NCBI GenBank assembly: GCA_030052745.1
Contig: JANBVO010000024.1
Coordinates: 434,001-498,000, forward strand
Length of the DNA stretch: 64,000 bases
DNA from: Pleurostoma richardsiae
Taxonomy: Eukaryota > Ascomycota > Sordariomycetes > Calosphaeriales > Pleurostomataceae
Direction: 5' to 3'
Position 1 is the first letter of the stretch. Every line of letters starts with the position of its first letter. Position numbers and translations under genes: made by a program. The notes under the pieces are model-generated. The model had not been told where the DNA came from and did not search any database. It saw only the letters and a list, made by a program, of their open reading frames with translations. Of this stretch, positions 22,476-32,965 are shown in pieces.

Positions 22476-23000
22476 ACGGGAATGTACGTGTCTTCTGGAG
22501 ATTGTCCTCCTGTACTACTATCATGTCACTTGTGGCGGCATATGGCACTGGCGTTCAGGCGGTTGTATAATGCTCCTCTCATGAAGAATCTTCGTTCGGA
22601 TTGCCGGTCTTCCCAAGATGAAGATTGCGGCGTCCATTGTTGTGTACATAATAAAAAAGACTTGAATAATATGGCACGGGTCTCAAGCATACGGACTGAG
22701 ACTCTTATTGGATACGATGTCGTCTATGACAATGCGCGCTGTTATCGCGACAGTATTTACACCCGGACTCTTCTTTCATTGTCCAAATAGGTAACGGTCA
22801 CGGACCAGCATAGGAATCAGGGAGCTGCCAAGAAAGCTTCAGTTCATTGAGTCACTAAGAGCTACACCGGCTTGCGTCAGTAGTCTGGCTACCAAATAAT
22901 CCCGATGAGGACGCCCATCGTTGCGCCAAAATTTCACATAATGGTGGCTCTGCCAAAGCAAGCTCCCCATTGTACTTCATACCCGAGATACTTGGATTGC
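22476..23000. other. convergent intergenic region
   Basis: 525 bp between the 3' ends of MGE1 and RFC1. No gene seen; probably 3' UTRs. Confidence 0.5.
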
Positions 23001-26000
23001 CTATTTCTTCGGCCTCCCCTTGGTTGCCGCCGTCTTCCCCTTAGCTTTCCCTTTGGCCGCCGTTCCGTCCCCGTCCGCGTCATCATCCGCAGCTGCTTTG
23101 GCAGCTTTCTTCGTCGCCTTCTTGACCGGCTTGGCCTTGGGCAGCTTGATGTACTTGTCCTTCTTCAGATCCAGATCATCATCGTCGTCCTCGACTTCGA
23201 CGGGCTCAAGGATCTCGTCGTCCTCTTCCTCGATGGCTTCTTCCAAGTCGGGCATCTCCTTTGTAGGCTTCTTCGGTGCCACGACGTGGCTGGCTTTCAT
23301 GAATGGTACAGGATGCGACATGGCATTGTACCTATGCTGAGTTAACATTAATCGTAGAGGCTGACTGAGGAGTACTTACGTTCTCGTGAAAGTGGCCTTT
23401 GTCTGCGTCTCAATGTTGACGACATCCTCGGCCTGAGGTCCTACCCCGAGCTCCTTGATAGCATCGAAGTCCTCCTTAGTCAAGTAATAGCTATCCATAA
23501 GATCGATAACCTTCTCGACAGACTCCTTGCCTTCGATAGCCAGGCGCTGGATAAGCTGATGCCAGAGAACTGGCAGATATTGTTGCCGGATCTCATTGTG
23601 GTCTCCAGAGGACTTGAGCCTCATGTGAGAGTGAATCTCCCGGACGTACCGGCCGAGCTTGCCAGTCTTGCTGTTGTTGCCAAGCCATGAGGTGAATTGG
23701 GACTGCATCATCTGGCCGGCGACGAAGCTAGCCGGCCGAACGGTACTGAAAACGGCGTGAGCCGGCATCAAACTCCACTGCTGTTGCGGGCCGTGGATCA
23801 TTCGATCCACCAGGTCGCCGTCACTGATGCTTTCGGCTGCTTGGTCAACAAGCTCTAAGTACTTCATATTCTGTTCTCTCCTGTTGTATCCCTTGCCGTT
23901 GAGTGCCGACGGCCTGGTTCGCAGATAATTCTCCTGAATCATCAGATAACTGAACTCGTGGTCATTGAAGTAGAGCTCGATTTTGTCGTTCAACGTAGCC
24001 TTGCTCGCATGAGCGAATAAGCCACCTCCGAGCATCTTCTGGCAAATGTCCCAGGGTTTGAGGATAACATGCTTCTCCCAAGCTTTGCTCATCGACTTGC
24101 TCTGATCGTAGTCAATGGCGGTCTGGTCGAGTTTGATTGTAGATATCATGTTGATTATCTGCCGAATATCCTTGTTGCTCCCCTCGATGAGGGCATCGAC
24201 TACCGCAACTGGCAGCTTCAACCCTTCTCTGTGGCAGATTGTCATGATCCGAGACCGAACCTGATCAACTGTCGGGCGCCTGAACTGGATGTCCTGGGCA
24301 ACAAAGTCGAAAGGTTTCATCTTCGGAAGCCGGCGCTCATTGCAGATGAGAATCAGAGGGACCTCAGTCTTCTTGCAGAACTTGGCCAACGCTCCTACGC
24401 CCCCCCGGTCGCCTGCAGACATACCGTCAACTTCGTCCATGATGAGCACGATCTTCTTCTTTTCCGCGTCGATCTTCTTGCCATCGCCGGCGAAGTATCC
24501 GAGCAGCGACGTGTTATTGAGGACATCGCTGACGCCGGTCTCTACCAGCTTCTTGCTTCGAGTGTCGCTGGCATTGCTCTCGATAACGTCGTACCCTTCA
24601 AGCTTCGCGGCGAGGTGCGCTGCTGTCGTTTTTCCTATGCCCGGCGGTCCAGAGATGATGATCGCTCGAGTCCCCCCCATTCCATCCGCCCCTCGCCTCT
24701 GGAACTCGTATTTCCTGTTTTTCGGCCAGTTCCTCAGCCAAGTCTGAATCCTTTCAACCTGGGCCTTGTTACCGCAGATCTGATTTAGCTGCGACGGCGC
24801 ATATTTAGTAGTCCACAGCTGCGAGTTTGCCTGCTGCTGGCCCGGAACTGTGGCACCGCGGGCGCTCGCAACCTTTCGAGCCTTCTCGGCCTCGGCCTTC
24901 CTCGCTTTCTCCTCCCTATCTATTTCAGCAGCCTGTTGCTTGACTCTCTCCTCATCTTCCTCCCGCTTCTGTTTAGCTTTCTCGGCACCTTTACCGGTTC
25001 CTCCGTTGGCTGGAGCAGTACGAATTAGTTGGAACAAGCCATTCTCATCGATTGTCTTGATCCCATGCTGCTTGATTTTGGCCAGCTTGCTTGGTCCCGC
25101 GTCGTCTCCAAGGACCACAAAAGTGGTCTTACTGCTCGGTGCGCCAGTTACCTTGCCGCCATAACGCTTGACGAGGGCCTGAGCCTCCTCCCTGCCAATT
25201 GTCTTCAACAGCCCAGTGAAGACGAAGGTCATGCCCATGAGACAATTTTCCTCTCCTTCTGGTATCTCGGCAGCTCCAGCATCTGGAGGAGGGCCTGCAT
25301 TCCCTCCGCCACCCATGGCTTTCCTGAAGTCAAACTTCGCATTGGGGTCCTTAGGTGGAGGCGTCGGTGGACGAACTGTCGGAACAGCATCAATGATAGC
25401 CTGGAAGTTGGCGTCTTCAGCCACTGGGGCCTTCTTCGCCCTGGGCTGTTTAGGCTTTGTCGTCGCGGGCTTCTTCTTCTGGGGAGTAGCGTCATCGAAC
25501 CCATCATCCTCATCCGATCCTGGCTCCGGTGTCTTCCGCTTCCTGCTTTTCGTACTCGCTTGTGCTGGAGGAGATTTAATTATCTCGAAATCGGAGTCAT
25601 CCTTCTTCAGAGACGGCCTGCTGCGTGAGGCAACGCGCTTGGACTTGGGGAGGACCTCGTCCTCACTCTCCTCTTCCTCATAATCATCGTTCTTCCGCTT
25701 CCGGCCCTTGATATCTGCTGCAAGAATATCATCTCCGGCATCGTTATCATCATCCATGAATGCATCATTGTCGTCGTTCAAGTCATGTCTCTGGTACGAT
25801 GTTGTAGCCTTCTTTGTCCCGTTTCGGCCGTTTGGTGCGGGCTTTGCAGCCTGACGAGAAGCCGACTGCTTAGATCTGGGGCTCTGCCGAATTTCCACCT
25901 CAGGCTTGAAACTCTTCTTTGCCTCGGACTTCGGCGTCGACTGCGTGTTCTGGTTCTTTGACTTTGAGGATGCGAAATAGTCGTTCGCCGAAATATTAAC

Positions 26001-26219
26001 ACCCTTCACTGGCTCGGGCTCAGCAGCCTTCTTCTTTGGGGTTGCCTTAGCAGCTTGCTTCTTGGTTTGAACAGGAGCTTCATCTTCTTCTTCACTGTCT
26101 TCGACAACTTTTCTCCCCTTTCCCCGTTTCTTTGCCGACTCATCCTCCTTCTTGGGAGCAGGCTTCGCCGGGGCGGCGGCGCCCTTCGCACCAAAGAACG
26201 ACCGGATGTCGGCAGGCAT
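23001..26219 (-). CDS. RFC1: replication factor C subunit 1 (large clamp-loader subunit)
   Basis: Exons 23380-26219 and 23001-23331; 1056 residues. I use ATG 26219 (MPADIRSFFGAKG), because the 15 nt upstream lack an ATG. DIRSFFG resembles the N-terminal PCNA-interacting motif of Rfc1. A long Lys/Ser/Asp-rich linker leads to a BRCT domain at about 323-400 (MGMTFVFTGLLKTIGREEAQ, ..KRYGGKVTGAPSSKTTFVVL). The AAA+ core has Walker A GPPGIGKTTAAHLAAK near residue 525 and Walker B VLIMDEVDGM near 595. The intron near the C-terminus joins TFTR to YNAMSHPVPFMK. The acidic/basic tail ends in KAKGKTAATKGRPKK. It loads PCNA onto primer-template junctions with Rfc2-5, and Rfc5 is encoded nearby. Confidence 0.97.
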
Positions 26220-26605
26220 TGTAACAGGAGCCACAGAGGTTTGTCAGAGATCTGTGGTTTACAACCTCGTACGGATGGTGTATAAATGGTCCGCAACCAT
26301 GTATGGACGTGGTGATGTTCCTCTAGGCAATCGTGGACGCCAAAGACAGCACCCGCGTCATGGCTTCGAAGCTGCCATAAGGTGCCGCAGTAGCCTAGAA
26401 ATTCGCGGCGCGACTGTGACGCGACGGCCATCCGTACTGCAGTGGGTACCACTTAAAAATTGGTGCCTGACACTTCAGGCGGCAAGTACCTCCGTCCCTT
26501 CCTTAGTGGTCCAAGCTCCGACAATCAACTTTTGCGGCCGGCAGAAGCATCCACAAACGCCCGGCCGCAACAGCAACCTCCAACCGGCCGCCGAATATCG
26601 ACGCC
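26220..26605. promoter_or_regulatory. divergent promoter, RFC1 / MRPL16
   Basis: 386 bp between divergent ATGs. It contains ACGCGA at 26419-26424, a one-mismatch MluI cell-cycle box core, 200 bp upstream of RFC1. This is suggestive only. Confidence 0.45.
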
Positions 26606-27404
26606 ATGACGCGGAAAACGACGTCGCTGCTCAGTGCCTTCAATGGCCTGAGGATATCTCCAGCCACGCCTCTGCGGCCTCTGGCGGCGGCACAACCGAC
26701 CTTCCCCAGCACGTCTCGGTCACAACCCGCTCCTCATGTCAGGACATTCACCTCGACTGCTCCCAATGCGGGATCATGGCTGGAGCCGTTCTTGAACCGG
26801 AAGAAGAAGATGATGAAGGGTCGGCCGAGAGTCGCAACTGGAGGGTCATCGAAGGGCACAACCGTGATGTGGGGAGACTACGGCTTGCGGATGTGGGATC
26901 ACCACCGGCGGATAAGCGCACAGCAGCTCAAGGTTGCAGAGGACACCATCAAGGCTCGGTTACGTGGGCAGAGATATCGGCTTTACAAGCGGGTAAACTG
27001 CAATGTTGGCGTGTACATAAGCGGTAACGAGGTCAGTCGGCTGCACCTTCCTCCAGCTTCAGAGGGACTGCTGCTAACGATGTCTTCAGATGCGTATGGG
27101 TAAGGGAAAGGGCTCATTCGACCACTGGGCTGCACGCGTTGCCGTCAATCAGATTATCTTCGAGATCAGAGGAGCACTCCACGAGGCGGTGGCACGGGAT
27201 GCCTTCCGCTTAGCTGGCAATAAGCTGCCGGGACAGTACGAGTTCGTCAAGAAGGGGGAGCCGGCCGTTGTCGGCATCACTAAGTTGGACGGCATCACTC
27301 TGGAGGAACTCAAGCGCCCGAGAAAGAAGATTCCGACTGCGGAGTCACCCGAGGTCGCGACTCCCGCCGAAAGTCTACCCAGCTCTGTACCTCCTCCGTC
27401 ATAG
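26606..27404 (+). CDS. MRPL16: mitochondrial ribosomal protein uL16m
   Basis: Exons 26606-27031 and 27090-27404; 246 residues. The presequence is [20 protein letters not shown]. The L16 domain runs [20 protein letters not shown], then [20 protein letters not shown] and [20 protein letters not shown], with the L16 signature [20 protein letters not shown]. The intron falls between GNE and MRMGKGKG. It is part of the large mitoribosomal subunit near the peptidyl-transferase centre. A Pro/Ser/Glu-rich tail of about 30 residues follows the domain. Confidence 0.95.
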
Positions 27405-27932
27405 GGACCAGGAGGTGCTGGGGAGAGGGCAGGGACGTTGTAAACATATCTGTAACAAGAGACATATTCAAAACACTCATATGCACATATCTAGTCTAGG
27501 TGCTGCGCCATAGAATACTCTGACTGCCATTATTAGCCATCTGCCTCCGAATTTCTGCGAGCAGTATACGTCTCCCACTTCACCTAGGGGTTCATAAACT
27601 GCACTTTCTTCAGTAATACGTGACTGAATAATGCACTTCAAAACCGAATCACCATCGCTGTCGGCGTGTGGGACAAGCTATCAGTAGAATCTACTTAATG
27701 AATGGCAGGCATTTTCATTAACGAGGGGAGTTGTACGGAAGTAAGGTAGGTACTTTGTAGCTGTGAAAGGCGCACGGGCCACCGCGTTAATTGAATCCGG
27801 CAGCTATTGCGGAGAGCTCCAACTTTTGAAATGCACGCGACGCGTCTTGGCTGGTAGGAAACCTCGACTTGCCAGGGCCCTCTCACCGTTGTCGGCAGAC
27901 TCAACATCCAACAAAGCAGAGAGGAACTCGCG
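27405..27932. promoter_or_regulatory. MRPL16 3' flank and RFC5 promoter
   Basis: 528 bp without a gene. It carries the tandem ACGCGACGCGT listed separately. Confidence 0.5.
27835..27845. promoter_or_regulatory. candidate MluI cell-cycle box pair upstream of RFC5
   Basis: ACGCGACGCGT overlaps one ACGCGA with one perfect ACGCGT, 88 bp before the RFC5 ATG. MBF-type factors bind ACGCGT in promoters of yeast replication genes. A single ACGCGT is common by chance (about one per 4 kb). Confidence 0.4.
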
Positions 27933-29125
27933 ATGGCCCTCATAGTGGACAAGCACAGGCCGAGGTCCCTCGATGCCCTCACCTACCATCATGAGCTATC
28001 CGAAAGACTTCGCTCTCTTGTACGGCCGCCCGCCTTCCAGACGAGAACCCAGCATATCTCGAGGTCATATACTGACTTAAGCTTCCCGCACAGGCACAGA
28101 GCGGCGACTTCCCACACCTACTCGTCTACGGCCCCTCTGGCGCAGGCAAGAAGACGCGGATCGTGGCAACACTAAAGGAATTGTACGGGCCGGGCGTGGA
28201 GAAGATCAAGATCGACGCGCGCGTGTTCCAGACGACCAGCAACCGCAAGCTCGAGTTCAACATCGTCGCCTCGGTCTACCACCTGGAGATCACCCCCTCG
28301 GACGTGGGCAACTACGACCGGGTGGTGGTGCAGGACCTGCTTAAGGAGGTCGCCCAGACGCAGCAGGTCGACTCCTCGGCGCGCCAGCGCTTCAAGGTCG
28401 TCGTCATCAACGAGGCCGACCACCTGACCCGCGACGCCCAGGCCGCCCTGCGCCGCACCATGGAGAAGTACTCGCCCAACCTGCGCCTCATCCTGCTCGC
28501 CAACTCGACCGCCAACATCATCGCGCCCATCCGCTCCCGCACGCTGCTGGTCCGCGTCGCGGCGCCCAGCCACGAGGAGATCTGCGCCGTGCTGGCCGCG
28601 TCGGGCAAGAAGGAGGGCTGGCCCGTCGTCAAGGGGCTGAACCAGCGGATAGCCGAGGAGAGCGGGCGGAACCTGCGGCGGGCGCTGCTGATGTACGAGG
28701 CGGTTCATGCGCAGAAGTGAGTAGCCGCCTCCGGCGCCCACAAGCGGTCGGGTGTTCGGTGCTAACTCGGTCACAGCGAGAAAGTCACAGAGACGACGTC
28801 CATCCCGCCCCCTGACTGGGAGGCACTGATCGGGCAGATCGCGCGGGAGATAATGGACGAGCACACGCCAGCGCGGATCCTACAGGTCCGGGCGAAGCTC
28901 TACGACCTGCTCACGCACTGCATACCGCCGACGACGATCCTCAAGACCCTCACATTCAAGCTCGTCCCGTTGATAGACGATGCCCTGAAGGCTGACGTCA
29001 TAAAATGGTCGGCCTTCTACGAGCACAGGATCAAGACCGGGACCAAGGTCATCTTCCACCTGGAAGCGTTCGTCGCGAAGTTTATGCGGATATTCGAGAT
29101 GTACCTGATGAGCATGGACATGTAG
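27933..29125 (+). CDS. RFC5: replication factor C subunit 5 (clamp-loader small subunit)
   Basis: Exons 27933-28019, 28094-28716, 28777-29125; 352 residues. It begins MALIVDKHRPRSLDALTYHH, like yeast Rfc5 / human RFC3. Walker A is GPSGAGKKTR at residues 43-52, with the GKKT variant typical of this non-hydrolysing subunit. The Walker-B position reads VVINEADHLT. The sensor/arginine-finger region is ANSTANIIAPIRSRTLLVRV; Thr replaces the usual Cys of the SRC motif. The C-terminal collar domain ends AFVAKFMRIFEMYLMSMDM. It acts with Rfc1 in the PCNA clamp loader and in checkpoint clamp loaders. Confidence 0.96.
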
Positions 29126-32100
29126 GGTACCCGCAGAGCACTGGTTCATGGGGAGGGCGGGTTTACGAGCTTCCGGCGTTCTTCAGGCAGGGGCCAGGAG
29201 TCTAGGAAGTTGGCTGCATGCTTTGAGGGCCAATGTATGAGCTACGAGAACAAAAACAAAGGAATACTGATAGCCGCGAAGCCGGCTGGTTCTGGATGTG
29301 ACCGTTACGTTCCTGGCGATTAATAAATTAATCTGATTACGCAGACATGATCTCGGCCCCTGGATCCAGCTCTCGAGCCTCCAAGCAAGTCCAATCAGGT
29401 TCCAAGAGGAGTGGAGACGGGCATTCGTGATGGTTCACTGAAGAGACGGGATGGATGGAAGCAACCTCCAGCTCCGGTACGGGGCGCCAATGCAAGGCGC
29501 TGCGAGATCCAGGGGCTGCCGCGCAAGGCGACGGGAGGGTCTTTGCTAGCCGGCCGACTTAGAGACACGAGGCTACCTGTTTCCGCCAAGGCTGGTACAT
29601 ATCGAACCCAGCCGGGAAGTCCACGAGATTCTGGCTTTGAGCGGCTGTGTGCGAGCGCCCCTCATCCACTTTCAATGGTAGAGCCAAGAGCTGTCTGCTC
29701 TATCCCTATATCTATAATGAAACACTGCGACCGTCGTACAGAGTCGCAACGATGCACACACCTTAGCACCGCCTCAGACTGTCGGTCGAGATTATTCACT
29801 AGGCCGGCTATAATGTCCGATTATCGGTATTGACCAAGATCCGAAGACATCTGATATCAGCAGCTTGCGTTGCGCATGTGCCAGTGATGGTAGTCGACGT
29901 TTCCAGGATTGAATCGCCGAGCAGGGGTCCTCTAGCTTCCATCTGTCCATGAGATGCAAGCGTGGGCTGAGGGCATCTTAGCTCATAGCAGTCCCAAGCG
30001 GCTGGGCATGCCGGACTCTGGAGCTGCTACACCACAGGTACCTAGTGGACCGTAGTGTCACCCTGCCTGGGTGCGTGAGGTCATGCTGCTCCCACCCCAG
30101 TGGAAATGTCCGGAAGGACAAGCCAGGCCAAGCCTGACGGACAGCGGGGTAGGATCGTGGGGAACGAAATTCGCACACGAGGGGCTCCGGTCTGGGGAGA
30201 GGGCATCGGCTGACCACGGGACCGTCGCCATCGATGATCGCTGTGTCCCCAGGCACACCTCCGCAACGGGGACAGCGCCGTCCCCATTTCGCGCCTCTAG
30301 TTCTGGCCATACCCGAGGTGGTCTTGTACTTCCGTTACTCCATCCTCCAATGACACGCAAAGAACGCAGCGCCATTCGTAAGATACCCGACCAAGCCCAG
30401 TTTCGGGAGTTGTAAGCAGAAAGGAGGTTTGCTACTGCTCTCCGTTCGGTGATGTCTCGCAGAAACAAATTCGGCATCCTCGGTGCGAACGCCGCATCAG
30501 AGTCAATCATTACTCCAGTAGCCTGATTAGCACCGTGGTTCCACGCCTACCTGCATAGAAGAGCTAAGCGAAGAGACGTTGTCCGAGGTAAACAAGCATA
30601 ACCGGGAAACGGCATCGCCCGGGGGAGTCAGGTATTGGAGAGGTGCGTCAAGGCAATATGTCCCGGGTGCGCCAAGCGCTTCCGCGACTGGGTTGACGGT
30701 TCACAAACGAGACCAGTCTCGAGGTAAAAGAGGTAGATCTCGCGCAGTTGTACCGGTACACACCCATGTTGGAGCCGGGCTTGGTCTAGCTGTCACAAGA
30801 CAGGGCTGGGCAGCGCCGTGCCATAAGACCGCGGGATCGCAAGACAAAGACACTGGTCGGGATAAGGTCATACATTGGACTCCAATACTAGCCTGGCCAC
30901 GGGGACGGCCAATGATCCATTCTCCCGCCAGCGCGCGCTCCGTGGAGGGCTTGGAGGCGTCAAATGAGATAAGGTATGGCGACCCCGCGCTCCCCAGACT
31001 AGGCGCTGAGCTGCTTTATCGTCTGGCTGGTCTGACGGAAGTACCTCTTCTGCATCGGGGATCGAGTCGTTCCCTTTGCGCGCCACCTACTGCCCTTGTG
31101 AGGTTAGAGGGGCAGTAGCCTGCTGGGATGGAGGGGAGGGGAGGGGCCGGCAACAGCGTGAACCCCCGGCCATGCGGGGATGCGAGTGAGGGGCATAGTG
31201 CGGGTTCTGCTAGCGGATGTGCGGGAGCTGTTCTCCTCATGACGAACCAACAGAGCCTAACCCCTCGCTTGTTGAGGATGATTCCGAGACAATGCCGCCC
31301 CAATATTCACACTGCGCACCCCTCAGCGCTCTACGACCCGGTGAGGATTAGTTATCGGCACCGTGTGACTGAAGTATCAGTATCCGGGGCGGTATCCGTT
31401 TTTTTTTCTTTCCAGTCATACAGGAGGCGCGAGGAGAGCCTCTGGAGCATTGAAGATTGCGTGGACGCCCTCATACTAAATCTCACACAAATATGAGACT
31501 GATTTGTTGGGAGCGGCTTCCGGAGAGCCGCTGTATAATGCCAATTTTGCCATAGGCCCGATCATATTGGGGTCCATGCAGGGTGGGCTCGGTGGACACG
31601 TACGCTGCTACTAACACCAGGTGAGCCAAGGCCGAACAGATTGACAGTGAGAGAGAGCCGGAGGCCATCGACGAGCCTCCGTCTAGCGGCCACGCTAGAA
31701 GCTCCGTACTTGCACTGGTATACCCATATTTACGCTCAGGGACCATGCCCGGCAGTGCCGCCGCGGCCTGCCATGTCACCTTGGGTGCGCAATCGGTCGC
31801 ACAGCTTCAGGCTGGCGGAGCTTTGCATGCGCGTCGTGTGCCGTTCGTCCCCAGCTGCTGGGAGCTGGTGTCTGGGCTGAGTGAGTCAAGTCGTGGGACC
31901 AAGGCTGCAGAAATGAAATGCGCTGACCGTTGGTCGACTTGGAGTGCCGGTAGTCAAGCGACTTTTGCTTCGGTCGCCTGCGACATCGGACGATGCGGGC
32001 CTCAGAAAGAAGAAACCAAAGGCAGCGCCGCCCCATCTATTCGTTGACTTTGAAGGAGACTCGATGCGACTTTTTATTATTCCCTCGGCGACGATGGGGT

Positions 32101-32965
32101 AGGTGAGGCAGTTCGGAGTGTGTGCCAATGGTGCCAGTGTTTCTTGGAGGGATGCCTGCCCTCATGTATTCCGTCCTGGTGCATCTAAGGTGCCCCGTAG
32201 TGTGCGGAAGCAAAGGTAGGGTGGGAGTACCTTGGCGTGATGGGGCAGAAAGGGGGATGAGGATGCGCAGGGGCAGCGGAACGAGAGGGAGGAATGGAGA
32301 ACGGGGATGCAGGTTGGAGGAGGAGCAGCAGGAGGAAGCCATGTGCTGCAACCTTCCTGGTCCAGGGTCAGAGACAAGTTGCTGCTCTGTCGGACGGACG
32401 GAAGGACTTGGGCTGCCCTTCGTGATGCAGGTTCCTTTCCGTCCCGTGTATCTCAAGAGCACGCACGGGAGGACGAGGTACCTCTGCTGTTAGTGCAGAG
32501 TAGGGTAGCTGGCGGCCACGCTACGAGGCTCCCCGAGTCCCCCCAAATCAACGCACCCCGGCCCGGTGGAATGTTTCGTGCTACAGAGCCACCTGCACAT
32601 TGACTAGTAACTTGCAAGGTACCACGGCTACTTACCGTTACCTAAAGTACAAGTACCTTCGCGCACTGGGGGTAGCGCGGCGGCTTCATTGAGGATAAAT
32701 TTGCCATAATACAAAAGCTAACCCCCCATCCCCAACCGTCTCCAGTCTCCCCTTTCTGCCTCTTTCTTCGTACGGTCCTCTCATATATCCTCCCTCCTCG
32801 CCCCTCTCCTCCCTTTCTCCCTCGTCGCCTCATCCTGTATCTATCGCAGCTATTTGAACAACTGACCTCTCTGGCGACGTGTTTGCGACCGTGAACTGTG
32901 CCCGCCCGCACCCTCCTCACCCCGCGAAGCCTATAAGCTACCCCGCAGTCTCATCCACCACCAGC
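29126..32965. other. 3.8 kb gene-poor region upstream of acetyl-CoA synthetase
   Basis: No open frame here has a recognisable domain, start context or splice pattern. An AGGTACCTAG palindrome lies at 30037-30046 and a T8 run near 31400. The last 250 bp are pyrimidine-rich and belong to the ACS promoter/5' UTR. Lineage-specific small genes or non-coding transcripts cannot be excluded. Confidence 0.4.
32718..32832 (+). promoter_or_regulatory. CT-rich tract in the ACS promoter/5' UTR
   Basis: A long C/T-rich tract on the + strand (CCCCCCATCCCC.., CTCCCTTTCTCCC) ends about 135 bp before the ACS ATG. Such tracts are common just upstream of transcription starts of strongly expressed fungal genes. 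Confidence 0.5.
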
